From contig BSBM01000232.1 of NCBI GenBank assembly GCA_027924585.1, forward strand, positions 29,522,001 to 29,586,000: 64,000 nt of DNA, written 5' to 3'. The notes under the pieces were generated by a model that worked only from the letters and a program-made list of their open reading frames with translations, had not been told where the DNA came from and made no database searches. Numbering within the stretch: position 1 is the first letter of the stretch; each line of letters starts with the position of its first letter. This stretch comes from Larix kaempferi. Lineage: Eukaryota; Streptophyta; Pinopsida; Pinales; Pinaceae. A program made the translations under genes and the position numbers. Positions 37,401-49,138 of this stretch are shown piece after piece.

Positions 37401-40400
37401 CATCAGACCCCTCTGAATCAACTAAAACGGCATCACCCACTGCCACAGTATCTCCATGTAGCAAAGCACTTTTGTATAAAGGCTCCCCAGAAGGCAGTTT
37501 ACCAGAAGACATCCCAACCCATTTTACTTCCTTCCTCGATGATCTACCTTTCCCTATTTTAACTGGAGAGGATGGTTTTGATTTATTCTCGGAAACCAAA
37601 ATAGTCTCTTCTTCATCCTCGCTCTGTTCTTGATCTTCCTGTTCTGCGATCTCTTTCACATCATTTTCCTCACAATCATTCGGTCCGATGTCAGAACTTG
37701 AATAATACTCTTTCCATATGCGATATATCAGCTTTGTAGTAGTTGCACGCATTTGTTTTGATCGGGAAGCTTCAAATTTAAGAGATGCCCTTGGATTCAA
37801 GTTTCTCTCCTTGATTATTACCTTCTTCTTTGTTAGCATTAATTTGGTATGTTGCCTTTGTTCCATCTTGTCAGAGAGACCAATTACAAATGCACTCCTT
37901 CTAATTAAATCATCGGGATATTCTGCAAATTGCTGCAAAATAATCTGCCCATGGACTACAACATACCTCTCTACTTCTGCCAAGTTTGATGAAATATATG
38001 TTGGTTCATTTCTATCTTGTACGTACAGCTTCCTGATGACATCTGAAAATGAAAGCTTTGAAACACGACTCTGATTCTTCAACATAGTAATGATATTGAT
38101 GGCAAGCTTTGCAGTTTTTAGTATGGGCTTGTACCATGGAGCATATTGCTTTGAAGGTTTCCCAAGTCTGTACCAAGCTCCATCAGTACGAATTGATATG
38201 AAGAGCATTGAAGCTCCAAATTCAATCATCCACTCCTTAATAGCACTCAGATATATGTGAATCCCTTGCGGAGTTTCCAAATTAGACTCTGCTGAGCTTC
38301 CACCAGATTGATTTGCTTGTGATTTAGAAGTATGGTTGTCAGAATCACCGTCCAGATAATACCCACTACCATCATCCTCTGTCATTATTCCTGAACCAAA
38401 AACCTCCACATCGGCTTCTGTATTTGGCAACATGGGAAGAAGCTCAAGTGGAACAAACCTTGAATCAGAATTGTACAGGGACCAATCATGCAGCATTCTG
38501 CGAGGAAGGTCTTCAGCAGCTAAAACTGGAGTGTCATCATCAAAGAAAACATATTCATCCATCTCATCCTCCGTAGACTTGTAGAATGCAGGCAAAGGAT
38601 AATCATTGGCTATCTCAGTTTCATTTATTTTAATGTAAAATTTCTTCTTTCCCGCTGGGGCTCTTCGCTGATTCTTCAGAGCATTCCAATTCTCCTCTTC
38701 CTGGAGCAACCGGGCAAATTTCTCATCCTCGTCGACAACATCTTCTCCGGGTAATAAACAAGCAGGCGCCGAAATACCACCTTCCTGGATCTTAATACTG
38801 CCATTTTTCACAACTTCTCTAGAAATGCTTGTATCCAATTTCCTGCACTCGTTTTCCAAGGTCACGAGTACGGGCAATCCAGAGAAAAGCTGATCAGTTC
38901 CAGATGAGGTTTTGTCCAAACCCATAAGCTGATTCACAACAAACTCTCCATTGGAAACAATATAATCCCTGCCATAAAACCGGCCAGTATTATTACCCTT
39001 CTTGGTATTCATCGACCTGATCACTCGAGCCACCATCTCATCAAACCCCAGTTCCGGATCTCCTCCATCGGGTTTTGACAAAGCTCTGTAAACCTCGATA
39101 CACAAAGCGGCCTTCTCGTAAAACATATCAAAAAACTTCTTGTAGCATCCAGCAGGCTTCACACACATATAATCTGCATACCCCGTGGAAAACCACACAG
39201 CGGCCACACCATCCTCATACCCTGTGATGGACCATGACTCAAGACGCCCAAACCCCTCGCATCGAAGCCCTGTCTCTTTATCCAAATCTCCAGATTTGGG
39301 CAAAATCAGAGCGGAGACGTAGATATCAATAACGTCCAGCATTTCGACTGGCTGGGATTTGCCATCCTCGTCATGAAGAATGAAATCCAAGATCCGCCTC
39401 TGCGGAGGATTTTCATTTTCGTCTTGGGCGCTTGCAGTCATCAGAATTCCCACATTCTCTTCATCTACAGTCTTTTCTCTCTTGGCTTCGATGATGCAAT
39501 CTTCCTTTCTCAGTTTCAAGGAACTCTTCTCTCTGAAATCACTGCACGAAGCCGCGCGCTTCGGCAGCTTCCTAGTGCTTTTTGGGACATTGCCATTGCC
39601 GTCGTCGTCTTCATTTCTGGGGCGCTTTTCCTCCTGTGAAAAATTGGGGGCGCTTTTCTTCAGTTTTTTGGAGCCCTTCTCGGACGTCTCTGATGATGCC
39701 AAGTATCTCATGCACTCTTTCCAACTCCGAAACTTCTCTCCTGTGGAAATGAAAAAAATTGAAAAAGGGATTTGGTTAGATGGTAAAGTAGGATTATTTC
39801 AAATCCTCTAAAAATTCAAATTTTTGGAACACAGTTTTCTTTTATTTCTTAAGATTCAAACACAGTTTTCTTAATCTTAAGATTCAAACACAGTTTTCTC
39901 TTAGGATTTGATAAATAATAAAGTAATACTAATAGTGTTTTAAATCCCACCTACGTTCAATTTGGGATTTGGTTGGATGGTAAAATAGGGTTGTTTAAAA
40001 TCTTTTCAGAGTTCAGATCACACTTTTCTTTTATTCTTAAGATTGAAACACAGTTCTTCTTCTTATTCTTAAGATTGAAACACAGTTTTCTTAATCTTAA
40101 GATTGAAACATAGTTTTTTCTTAAAATTTGGTAAATAATAAAGTAATATTGTTTCAAATCCCACCTACCTTGTTTCAAATCCCACCTATGTTCAATTTGG
40201 GATTTGGTTGGATGGTAAAGTAGGGTTGTTTCAAATGTTCTCAAAGTTCAAATTTTTGAACTCAGTTTCTTAAAAAAAGCACAGTTTTCACGAAATTCTT
40301 ATATTAAATACGATGATATTGTTAAATTATACAGTTTGCGAACTCAGTTTCTTATTTTTAAAATTGAAACACAGTTTTCACAAAAAAATTATATAGAATA

Positions 40401-41012
40401 AGAGGATATTGTTAAATAATAAAGATAGATTGTTTCAAATCCCACCAACTTTCAATTGGAAACACAATTTTTCCTTCATTTTTTATATTGATTAAGAGGA
40501 TTTGGTTAATATATTGATTAAGAAGATTGGGTTAAATAATAAAATAAGATTGTTTCAATCAAAGTTTCAATCTTTGGAAACAGGTTCTTTTACAGCTCAG
40601 TTCAAGATAACAATGTTGACTCAAATCCACCCAGGTTCAAATCTTTAATGTGACATTTTTCCCTCGGTTCAAATCTTTAATGTGACATTTTTCCCTATTT
40701 CTATATTGAAAAAAAAAAGATTTTAATTGAATGATAAACTGAAACTGTTTCAAACCCCAGTTTCACACCCCAGCCAGATATGCATTTCTTGCTTCATCCT
40801 CATATAGAAAGAGGACATGCTCACAACAGAAAGGACATTAACATCTTCACCTCAAGACCAAATAAAACAACAACAGACAGAACAAAAGAGCCCAAGTTTG
40901 GTGTGTTTATACCAGAAGGAGCAATGTAGGTTCGGCGAATGCGGCCATTGGGAGTAGTGGTCTGCAGCACAGTTCCTCCCTGTTGTTCCCACTGGCCAAG
41001 GTTCGACTCCAT
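31490..41012 (-). CDS. MET1: maintenance DNA (cytosine-5) methyltransferase, MET1/DMT1 type
   Basis: The enzyme copies CG methylation onto the new strand after replication, using S-adenosylmethionine, in the nucleus. Minus-strand exons: 41012-40913, 39740-36679, 36349-36185, 36075-35862, 35137-35026, 34771-34624, 34272-34075, 33770-33492, 32272-32111, 31961-31743, 31630-31490. All introns are GT-AG. The lengths sum to 4800 nt, exactly 1600 codons including TAA, so the frame is kept throughout; 1599 residues is near the roughly 1530 of Arabidopsis MET1. Two replication-foci domains, two BAH domains and no CXXC finger are the plant MET1 layout. The start ATG at 41012 ([10 protein letters not shown]) is chosen because exon 1 joins exon 2 in frame; an ATG at 39711 is an alternative. 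Exon borders are predicted from splice signals and family conservation. Confidence 0.95.
33112..33310. repeat. 99-bp duplication in MET1 intron 8
   Basis: AATCTAACAATATGTTAATAG at 33115 recurs as AATCTAACAATATATTTAGTAG at 33215; both continue with GCCACAACCACTA-AGAC and CATCTCCAT. A degenerate tandem duplication within the 1219-bp intron 8. Confidence 0.7.
33905..34025. repeat. foldback family, copy 4 (in MET1 intron 7)
   Basis: TTGGATCCCTCTCAGTACCAAGTAGATC and GAATCTATGCTAGTTAT match the right-hand half of the family. It occupies part of the 304-bp intron 7 of the methyltransferase gene; the left half (CCAAATCTCTAAG, TTGCAATGGG) is weak. Confidence 0.55.
35372..35520. repeat. hairpin (MITE-like) element in MET1 intron 4
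   Basis: Arms 35373-35440 and 35455-35517 are inverted copies around a 14-base loop. The inner 35 bp (from GAAAAATCTATATCAGG to CACTTGTA) match with about three differences; the outer part (CATCACTATG-TTTTTGACAT) matches with small gaps. No target duplication was identified. It differs in sequence from the foldback family seen elsewhere. Confidence 0.85.
36679..39740 (-). other. MET1: MET1 exon 2: regulatory N-terminal region
   Basis: One 3062-nt exon encodes most of the regulatory half. Basic, Lys-rich clusters at residues about 58-95 look like nuclear localisation signals. Replication-foci domain 1 spans about 147-273 ([13 protein letters not shown] at its start), domain 2 about 410-590 ([19 protein letters not shown]). 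An acidic linker (about 729-746) precedes BAH1 at about 790-915 ([16 protein letters not shown]) and BAH2 from about 965, which finishes in exon 3 ([20 protein letters not shown]). Reading beyond 36679 enters intron 2 at GTATTTG and is not coding. In mammals and plants the RFDs target or restrain the enzyme at replication forks and the BAH domains contact histones; here this is by family analogy. Confidence 0.9.
39760..40270. repeat. degenerate tandem repeats in MET1 intron 1
   Basis: GGGATTTGGTT-GATGGTAAA starts copies at about 39768, 39964 and 40199, each followed by a GTTTCAAATC-like block, and a sub-repeat CTTAAGATT-AAACACAGTTTTC recurs. The rest of intron 1 to 40912 is AT-rich with more diverged copies. 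Confidence 0.75.
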
Positions 41013-41097
41013 TGACGTCCACGCTTGATTTCAGCTTTTTTCAAGCTGAGGACACTTGTAAATACTGCAAACCACTCAGGTAAACCAGGAAACTGAA

Positions 41098-41144
41098 ATT
41101 TAAAATTTTATGTTTCGAGGAATCTCGAATGGCTTCCCGCCAAT
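41098..41144 (-). promoter_or_regulatory. candidate MET1 promoter elements: E2F-like site and TATA-like box
   Basis: On the minus strand ATTGGCGGGAAG (41133-41144) is close to the classical E2F site TTTGGCGGGAAA, and ACATAAAATTTTAAA near 41100-41112 is TATA-like, about 90 bp upstream of the start codon. Plant MET1 genes are known to respond to the RBR/E2F cell-cycle pathway, so the site makes sense, but function here is inferred. Confidence 0.4.
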
Positions 41145-41620
41145 GCCATGGCTAACCCCCATTTCGCCTGTTCAATGAAACCTTCACTTGTATCCCTTTG
41201 ACACGTAGTTTAATTTGTGAAACAGTAAATCATTTCAAATTCAGAAAAATAACAATACTTTATATAAATATAGTAAATCATTGTATTGAGTGAAACGAGG
41301 TGCTCTATCTCTACAGTTTTGTATGGGGGAGATCTTCTAACGTTTACATCTAATAAAATGTAAAAATGTAGCATTACATCTAATAAAATGTAAAAAGTGA
41401 TTGCGTGTAAAAAGAAATAAAAAGAAGTAAAGTAAAGTAAAAAGAAGTAAAGGAAAGGAAATAAAAGTAAGTAAAGTAAACTAAAATAAAAAGAAGCAAA
41501 GTATCATGTTCATTCAAAAAAATTATGGAAAGTATTTAAAAAAATCTATGTTGGTTCATAAAATAAAATATTATAAAAAGTATTTAAAAAATAGATGTTC
41601 GTTTATAAAATAAAAACTTA
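41145..41620. other. A-rich sequence with AAAGTAAA repeats, no gene
   Basis: From about 41385 to 41520 the text is dominated by AAAGTAAA, AAAGAAGTAAAG and AAATAAAAG units. No gene seen. Confidence 0.5.
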
Positions 41621-41624
41621 AAAC

Positions 41625-41765
41625 TTAAACGCGAATCTATCAATCAAAAGAGATCAAATTTCTTGAGTTTAAATTTAAAAAAAGAAATACACCTCAAAAA
41701 ATTGGATCCCTCTCGGTGCTTAATAGATACGGGTTTAAGATGGATCTATGCTGGTTTCATTTAAT
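41625..41765. repeat. foldback family, copy 5
   Basis: Left arm CTTAAACGCGAATCTATCAA ... GAGATCAAATTTCTTGAG and right arm CACCTCAAAAAATTGGATCC ... GTGCTTAATAGATACGGGTTTAAGATGGATC pair imperfectly as an inverted repeat. Same order of blocks as the copies at 25.9 and 27.6 kb. It lies about 620 bp upstream of the methyltransferase start codon. Confidence 0.65.
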
Positions 41766-41879
41766 CCCAACAACTCTCAAGAAACCAAACCCATTCTTAT
41801 TTGGATTGTGGTCTATGGTCCGGGTGTAAGATTCAAACCACTTTGATAAATTAATTGATTATATTATTATATTATGAAA

Positions 41880-44800
41880 TTGAAATTATAAACATTCCAT
41901 TTATTATCTTTTCGTTATATGTTTTGAATGTCATAATTCAATATTCAAAAAAATAAAAATACATTAATGGTCACAAATCAAAAGTTCGAAAAATCTATTC
42001 AAATCAACGACTATGGCCTTGTATTGTTGTATTGTATGGACTTTTAACTTGACATCGATATATTTGTCTCCTTGTGTATGTTTTTTCAGCTTTGACATGG
42101 ACATGTGTCCTTCTGTCTTGTCCACATATGCAATTGTTGTGTATTTATGATTGTGGTTATTAATGGGTTGTATTTAGATAATAGTTGGTTGTGAATATTT
42201 ACTATAAGTGGATTTCTCTTCCATGCAGTGAAATAGTTACAAGTGGACTTCTCTTACATGTAATGAAATAGTTAGTGCTTTTGGAAAGTGAAATAAGGAT
42301 CATGCGCCATAAATTTAAAGTTATAGAAAAACTTTCTTAAAATAGTTAGTGCTTTTGGAAAGTGAAGTAAAGATCATGCATCATAAATGTGAAGTTGTGT
42401 ATTTTATGATTGTAGTTATTAGTGGGTTGTATTTATAATAATAGTTGGTTGTGGATATTTACTATAAGTGGACTTCTTTGGTATGTAATGAAATAGTTAC
42501 AAGTGGACTTCTTTTTGCAGGTAATGAAATAGTTACAAGTGGACTTCTTTTGCATGTAATGAAATAATTAGTGTTTTTTAAAAGTGAAATAAGGATCATG
42601 GGCCATAAATGTGAAGTTGGTGAAAAACTTTCTTAAAATAGTTAGTGCTTTTGGAAAGTGAAATAAGGATCATGGACCATAAATGTGAAGTTGGTGAAAA
42701 CGTTTTTGGGAGAGTAATGGAAAGTTGGTAGGAGGTATCTTTCATTGGTGTAGTCTAAATATTCTAAGTTTCAATCTTTTTCAAGCATATTTTTCGTCTT
42801 ATTTTGTTTGTGTTGTAAATCTTTTAAAAATTCTTAGAATCACATATATTAGCTATGGAAATTGCGTAATTTGAGTGCCATGGGGGTATTCGCGGGTGCT
42901 GAATCCTATTTCTGAATCTAAAAACACAATTTAAAGACTTCCAAATTTGGATTTTATGAAGAAAAAAAATTACCGGATTTCGACCAAAACGCACCGTAAA
43001 GTCCAAAACGTAGAATAAATAGGTTGCTCCTCTCTCATATATAAAGGTAGTGGAAAGTTAGTAGGAGGTGTCTCTTATATGTAAAGGACTTGAAGAGGTT
43101 ATGAAAATGTGTTTAGTATTTAATGTGAAGTTAGTGAAAAAAAAAACATTTATGGAAAGTTGGTGGCAGGTTTCTGACCTTAAGAGGTTATGAAAAGGTG
43201 CTTGGTACAATGGTGACCTTAAGAGGTTATCAAAAGGTGCTTGGTATAATGGTAAAAGGTTATTACTTCGTTGGTGGTGTTGATATTGCTGATGTTGTTT
43301 GTTGTTAATTATTATGGCATTGCTATGTTGTTGCAGTGATGGCTAAGATGGGAGAGTATGGACAAAACCATAAGTTTGTCCTTGTAATAGAGTTGAGATA
43401 GCAAAGAGATGGACCTCATGTTGCAGAGTCGGTTGTATCTAGATACTTGAGTTCCCATGATAAATAGTTGTGTTTATGCGATGCTTGTGCCTGTTATTTG
43501 TTGTGTTTTAGTTGAAGATTATGTTGAGTTTAAGCCAAAGTTAGACAATGCACATTGAAAGTAACCTTCAATGTAACATAGAAAATAAATAAATAAATAA
43601 AGGATGAGTAATGTTTATCTAGATCTAGGAGTGTGCATACATGAGTTTGGGTTTTGATTCCATTTCCCACAATCCCCTCTTTACTTGTCCCTCGATGTTG
43701 TGAATTGTCTCCATGCCCACCTTCCTCATAAAGGTTTTAGCCTTCAAAATGACACGCCACCCTAAACATGGTTGAGGATGGCATTGTTGATGCCCTGGTC
43801 CATGGACAATGGTTGGAGCATGTTGTCAACATTCATCAAACATGTGTGCAAATCTCCTTCAAATCATTAACCATATCCTCTAATTCATTGGCATCATTTT
43901 TAAGACCTTGCCCAATATTTCTAATTTGGATTATGTTTTGGAGCACCATTAAACTTGGTCCCACTTTCCTCGATTAATTTCCATCCCCCTCTCTAGTTTG
44001 TTGTTGCTAGATTCCATTGCCTTCAATATTGTCCCATAGAAACCTTTTTTCACCCTAGAGTTATTCCAAAGTAAGAACATGGCTTTCTACTTTTTGTGTT
44101 TGCATTTTTGGGAGGCACTAGTATTGATAGATCTTCTCAATCCCATGCCTCTACCCTTGATCGATAGGGAATGAAGAATGATAAATCCACCAAGATGAAT
44201 TCAGCTTAATGTAAGGAGGTGGGATGATGACATTGCCTCGAGGAGGAAGCTGTCACCTCAAAATATGAGGGATTTCTCTCCTATTGTGGTGGATTAAATG
44301 GGGGACTCTTATAGATTGTAAAATCATTTGCATCATCATTGCCATGTTTATCATAATTGCTCCAAGGCTAGACAGTTGATATTTGAGCTTGACTTTCCTT
44401 GTTACCTTCAATTTATTTGACTTGGATCCCTAGCTTGTAGGAAATTGTTTCCTTCTTCATGTCCATTGTTTGGTTAGCCAACTAATCATTAATTTTTTTG
44501 TCAAGCTTCCAAAATGACTCAAGTTAATTTCTCTACCTTAAATGACCTACTTGACCTAGGTAATTTTTCCCAAACAAATAAATCTGAGCTTGCATTCCTA
44601 GTAAGGATATCATTTTGAATCTCCTTCATTTAGGATGAAGTGAAGACAATGGGAGAAACAAACACAACTACATTTTAGAGCAATTGCCAATAAAGTTAAA
44701 AATAAATAAAAGTATTTGCAAGCCATGGTGGCAATTTGGGTGGGTATAATTTTATTTTTTTTCTTTACCACTAATGTCACATGTCACCAGCAAAGCAATA

Positions 44801-45420
44801 TCAAAATTAGTGACTCTATTAACATCTCCAATATGTCATTATTGTGTCTTTTTTGCATTATTTGGCATTTTCTGTGTGTCTTATTTCCATCATTTTTGCA
44901 TCCCTTTTGTTTATTTTTTGTGTCCCTTTATGAACAAAGTTACTGATTTGATAAGGACTGTGACTCAAACAAGCAATCTACCCTAAGACCTATATTTTTT
45001 CGTCAAAACACTAAAATCAACCCTCAAATAAAAAATTAGTGTCAATAGTAGCACTTTCTTTTGGTTTGTGGGGGGTGGCGTGGAAGGGATGTTGAAATTA
45101 CAACTTGTTTGAAACTATGGGCTCAAGTGTCGATGTCATTGCAAACAAAAACTTTAAAATCGATCCTTGAATAAAAAAGTGGTGCTCCCAATGGCACCCA
45201 TTTTTTCAATGTTAAAATTACAACTTGATTGAAACTATGAGCAATAAAATTGGTACCAATGAAATCCAAAACCTTAAAAACAACACCTGAATCGAAAAAT
45301 AGTGTTACTGGTTCTTTTTTGAAGTAAAACTACAACTTGTTTCAAATCATAGCATGATAATCAATATCATTGTGGATAAATACCTTAAAAACATACACAA
45401 TTACCAACAAATCATAATAA
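41880..45420. repeat. large tandem duplication, copy 1
   Basis: Shared blocks with 45750-49080 in the same order and orientation: GTTTTGAATGTCAT (41921/45790), TTTGACATGGACATGTG (42091/45966), GATGGCTAA-ATGGGAGA (43338/47027), GACCTTGCCCAA (43904/47588), AAAGTGGTGCTCCCAATxG (45176/48861). Spacing is 3.63-3.87 kb. Bases 42220-42700 hold a local sub-repeat (GTAATGAAATAGTTAxxAGTGGACTTCTTT; GCTTTTGGAAAGTGAAATAAGGATCATG). No recognisable coding domain on either strand. Confidence 0.85.
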
Positions 45421-45749
45421 ATAATAAATAATTACAAATAAATAAATTAAAAATTAGAAGAAAATAATTAAAAATAAAACAAAACCTGACTATCTCAAGG
45501 GAACGAGGAAAAATAAACATATGTATATTAAAAAATATATTAAATTAAAACAGTCATAATAGAAAAGAAAAGTTAATTAAAAAAAAAACTAATTGATGAG
45601 GGGAGGGCTCTTCGGCGAAGAGCCCTCCCCGCCCCTAAACACATGCGTACTAAAGAAGTGTCTTTTTTTTAAATTAATCTTTCGTTTTTAACTTTTCTTT
45701 TCATAAATATATTTTTTAAATTTGATTATATTTAATACTATTTTTTAAA
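45421..45749. other. AT-rich junction with a GC-rich hairpin
   Basis: Between the two large repeat copies the sequence is AT-rich except for a perfect 14-bp hairpin: GGGGAGGGCTCTTC (45600-45613), loop GGC, GAAGAGCCCTCCCC (45617-45630). A shorter hairpin in the same setting (TTGATGAG before it) occurs at 49672-49691. Confidence 0.8.
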
Positions 45750-48700
45750 GTAATAACTATTCAATTTATTATCTCAAAGTTTGTTATACGTTTTGAATGT
45801 CATATTTCAATATTTATAAAAAATATATCAATTGTCACAAATCAAAATTTACAAAAGTTGGAAAATATATTCCAACTTACGACTATGGCCTCGTCTTATT
45901 GTATGGACTTTTAACAGTGACATTGATACATGTATTTCCTTGAGTATGTTGTATGGCCTTTTAGCTTTGACATGGACATGTGCACTTCTGTCCACATATG
46001 TAACTGTTGTGTATTTATGATAGTTGATTGTTAGTGAGTTGTATTTATAACAAGTGAATATGACATAAAGTGGTTAGTAATTGTTATTATTATTAAATAT
46101 AGAAAATAAGTTTTAGGTTCAACATAGAGATTGAGAGAGTAAATAGTGAAGTAAAGGAATATAATTTTTTTTTATAAATTTGTCACATCAAATAAGTAAG
46201 TGTTCTTATAAAAACATTAAAATAAAAATATATAAAATCGGATCACATCAAAATCAAAACATGGCATGAGAAGTGACAACAAAATTTTTAAGTGAACAAA
46301 AGTCAACAATAAGGCTGAAAGTTGTTGCATGGCACTTTTGGAAAAATTCATATTAAATATTTTTATTTTTATTTTGCTTTAAAAATAAAATGACACTCTC
46401 ATGGATTTATATCCCATTAATAACCTCTTTGACTAATCAAAAAATGGAATTAGTGAAATTTAAAAATTATGATTTTTTTAATTAAAAATTTTAATTTTTT
46501 TTTTTAAAGCATTGGAAAAATTTATAGCATGAAATTGAACTAATGTGAAGTCAAAGCAAGTACTGATAATGGTTGGCTATGAATATTTATTGCAAGTCTA
46601 TTCGTGATCAAAGTTGACTTGTCTTGCATAGTTAGTGCCTCTGGAAAGTGAAATAAGAATCATCAATAATCAATGTGAAGTTAGTGAAAATCTTCTCTTT
46701 TTTTTAAGTATTGGAAAGTTGGTAGGAGGCATCCCTGTTATATATAAAGGCATGAAGACGTTGTGAAAAGGTGTATGGTACTTAATGTGAAGTTAGTGAA
46801 AAAACATTTATGGAAAGTTGATTGGAGGTATCCCTCGTATATAAAGGACCTCGGGAATTTATGAAAAGGTAGTTGGTATGATGGTGAAGGGTTATCACTT
46901 TGTTGTTGGAATTGATAGTGATGATGTTGTTTGATGTTAGTTATTATGAGGTTGTTAAGTTATCATAGTGATGGCTAATATGGGAGATTATGGACAGTTA
47001 TTATGAGGTTGTTAAGTTATCATAGTGATGGCTAATATGGGAGATTATGGACAAAACCGTAAGTTTGTCCTTGTTATAGAGTTGAGATAGTAAAGAGATG
47101 GACCTCGTGTTGAAGAGTGGGTTGTATTCTGATACTTGAGTTCCCAAGATAAATAGTTATGTTTATGTGATGCTTGTGCTTATTATTTGTTTTGGTTCAA
47201 TTGAAGATTTTGTTGAGTTTAAGCTAAAGTTAGACAATGCACATTGAAAGTAACTTCTAATGTAGCATAGGAAATAAATAAAATGGATGAGGAGTAATAT
47301 TTATCTATATTTAGGAGTGTTTGATATGTGTGTTTGGGTTTTTACTCCATTTCCCACCATCCCTTCTCTTCTCATCCCCCAATGTTGTGAATTATCTCCC
47401 TGCCCACCTTCCTCATAAAGGTTTCGGCCTTCCAACACATCACCCTAAACCTAGTTAAGAATGGCATTATTGATGCCCTGGTCTCTGTGGACAATGAGTG
47501 AAGCATGCTATCAATATTCATCAAATATTATACAGATCTCCTTCAAATCCTCAACCATTTTCTCTACTTCATTGGCATAATTTTCAGGACCTTGCCCAAG
47601 ATTTCCATTTTGAGTTCAATGTTTTGGAGCATCATGAAACTTGGTCCCACTTTCCTCAATTAATTTCCATCTCTGTCTCTAGTTTGTTGTTGCTAGATTT
47701 CATTGCCTTTAATATTGTCTCATAGAAACCTTTTCGCCCTAGAGTTGTTCCAGAGTATAACACAACTCTCTACTTTTTTCTGCTTGCATTTGGGGGAGGC
47801 ATTAGGCATTAGCAACAATAGCTCTTCCCAATCCCATGCCTCTACCCTTGATCGACAAGGAATGAAGAATGATAAATCCATCAAGATGAATGGGATTAAT
47901 GTAAGGAGGTGGGATGATGACATTATTTTGGAGGAGGAGATCACCTACTTGAAGTATGAGGAATTCCTCTCCCATTGCAGTGGATTAAATGGGGGGCTCT
48001 AGGAGATTGTAAAATCATAAATGCATCATCATTGCCATGTTTAATCATAATTACTCCAAGGTTAGGGAGCGACTTGGATTCCTAACTAGGAGGAAATCAT
48101 CTCCTTCTCCATGTCCATTGTTTGGCTGGCCAAATAATCAATAGTATTATTTGTAATCTTCTAAATGATTAAAGTTAACCTCTCAACCTTCCATGGCCTA
48201 CATGACACAAGTAATTTTTCCCTAGACAAATAAACTGAGAGTATTGCATTCCCAGTGGGGATATCAACTAGAATTTTTAAGTCTCCTTTATTTAGGATGG
48301 AGTAGAGACCTTGGGAGATACAAACACAACTACATTTTAGAGCAATTGCAAACAAAGTTTCAAATTCTTATTTTTTGTGCAAGTTGTGGTGGCAATTTGG
48401 GTGGTATAAAATTACATTTATTTATTTATTTTTATTTTCCACCAATGTCAAAATAAAGAACTGCCATCATTTGTGACCCTATTAACATGCATGATGTCAC
48501 TATTGTATCTTTTATGTCCTTTTGAGTCATTTTTGCATTCTGGCATCTTGTTTGTGTCTTATTTCCATCCTTCTCATGTCCCTTTTTTGTTCTTTTTGTG
48601 TCCTCTTTACGAACATAGTTATTGACTTGACGAGACTATGACTTTAAATGAGAAATCTACCCCAAAAATGCATTTTTTGGCAAAAACAGCAAAATCAATC

Positions 48701-49080
48701 CCTTAATAAAAAAGTGGTGCTACTAGTAGCACCTTTTTTGTGTGGGGGGGTTGGGCCGGGGGGATGGGGGAAGGGGTGTTAAAATTGCAACGTGTTTGAA
48801 ACTATGGCCTTGACGATCAATACAGTTTCGGACAATAACTTTAAAACCGATCCTTGAATCAAAAAGTGGTGCTCCCAATAGAACCCATTTTTTCGGTGTT
48901 AAAATTAGAAATCGAATGGAACCATCACCTTGACAATCAATACCGTTGCAAAAAACAAAACTTAAAATCAATCCTCGAATCGAAAAGTGGCATTATTGGT
49001 TCTTTTTTGGGTTGAAATTACTACTTGTTCCAAATCATGGCTTAATAATCAATATTGTTGCAAACAAAAATTAACTCTAA
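45750..49080. repeat. large tandem duplication, copy 2
   Basis: The second copy of the unit described at 41880. It contains its own recent 57-bp tandem duplication (46939-46995 and 46996-47052, identical by eye). A 99-codon open frame at 47703-48002 has a decayed counterpart in copy 1; I do not recognise it and do not call it a gene. Confidence 0.85.
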
Positions 49081-49084
49081 AAAT

Positions 49085-49103
49085 AGAGAAAAAAAATATC
49101 AGA

Positions 49104-49137
<34 letters not shown>

Positions 49138-49138
49138 G
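49085..49138. repeat. (TA)n microsatellite
   Basis: Uninterrupted TA repeat from about 49103 to 49134, immediately before the SINE. Confidence 0.9.

Noticed and set aside
37114-39811. Plus-strand open frames inside the MET1 locus
   Set aside because: They are antisense shadows of exon 2 with no domains.
40957-41012. Alternative: translation start at ATG 39711 in exon 2
   Set aside because: Possible, but exon 1 has its own ATG and joins exon 2 in frame through a good donor (GTATAA) and acceptor (TTTCCACAG), so the upstream start is preferred.
45600-45638. Helitron 3' end (hairpin followed by CTAA)
   Set aside because: The hairpin is only 4 bases from CTAA and the next base is A, not the expected T; no matching 5' TC end found.
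41880-49080. The two 3.7-kb copies as LTRs of one element
   Set aside because: Almost no sequence lies between them and neither has clear TG...CA ends, primer binding site or polypurine tract.
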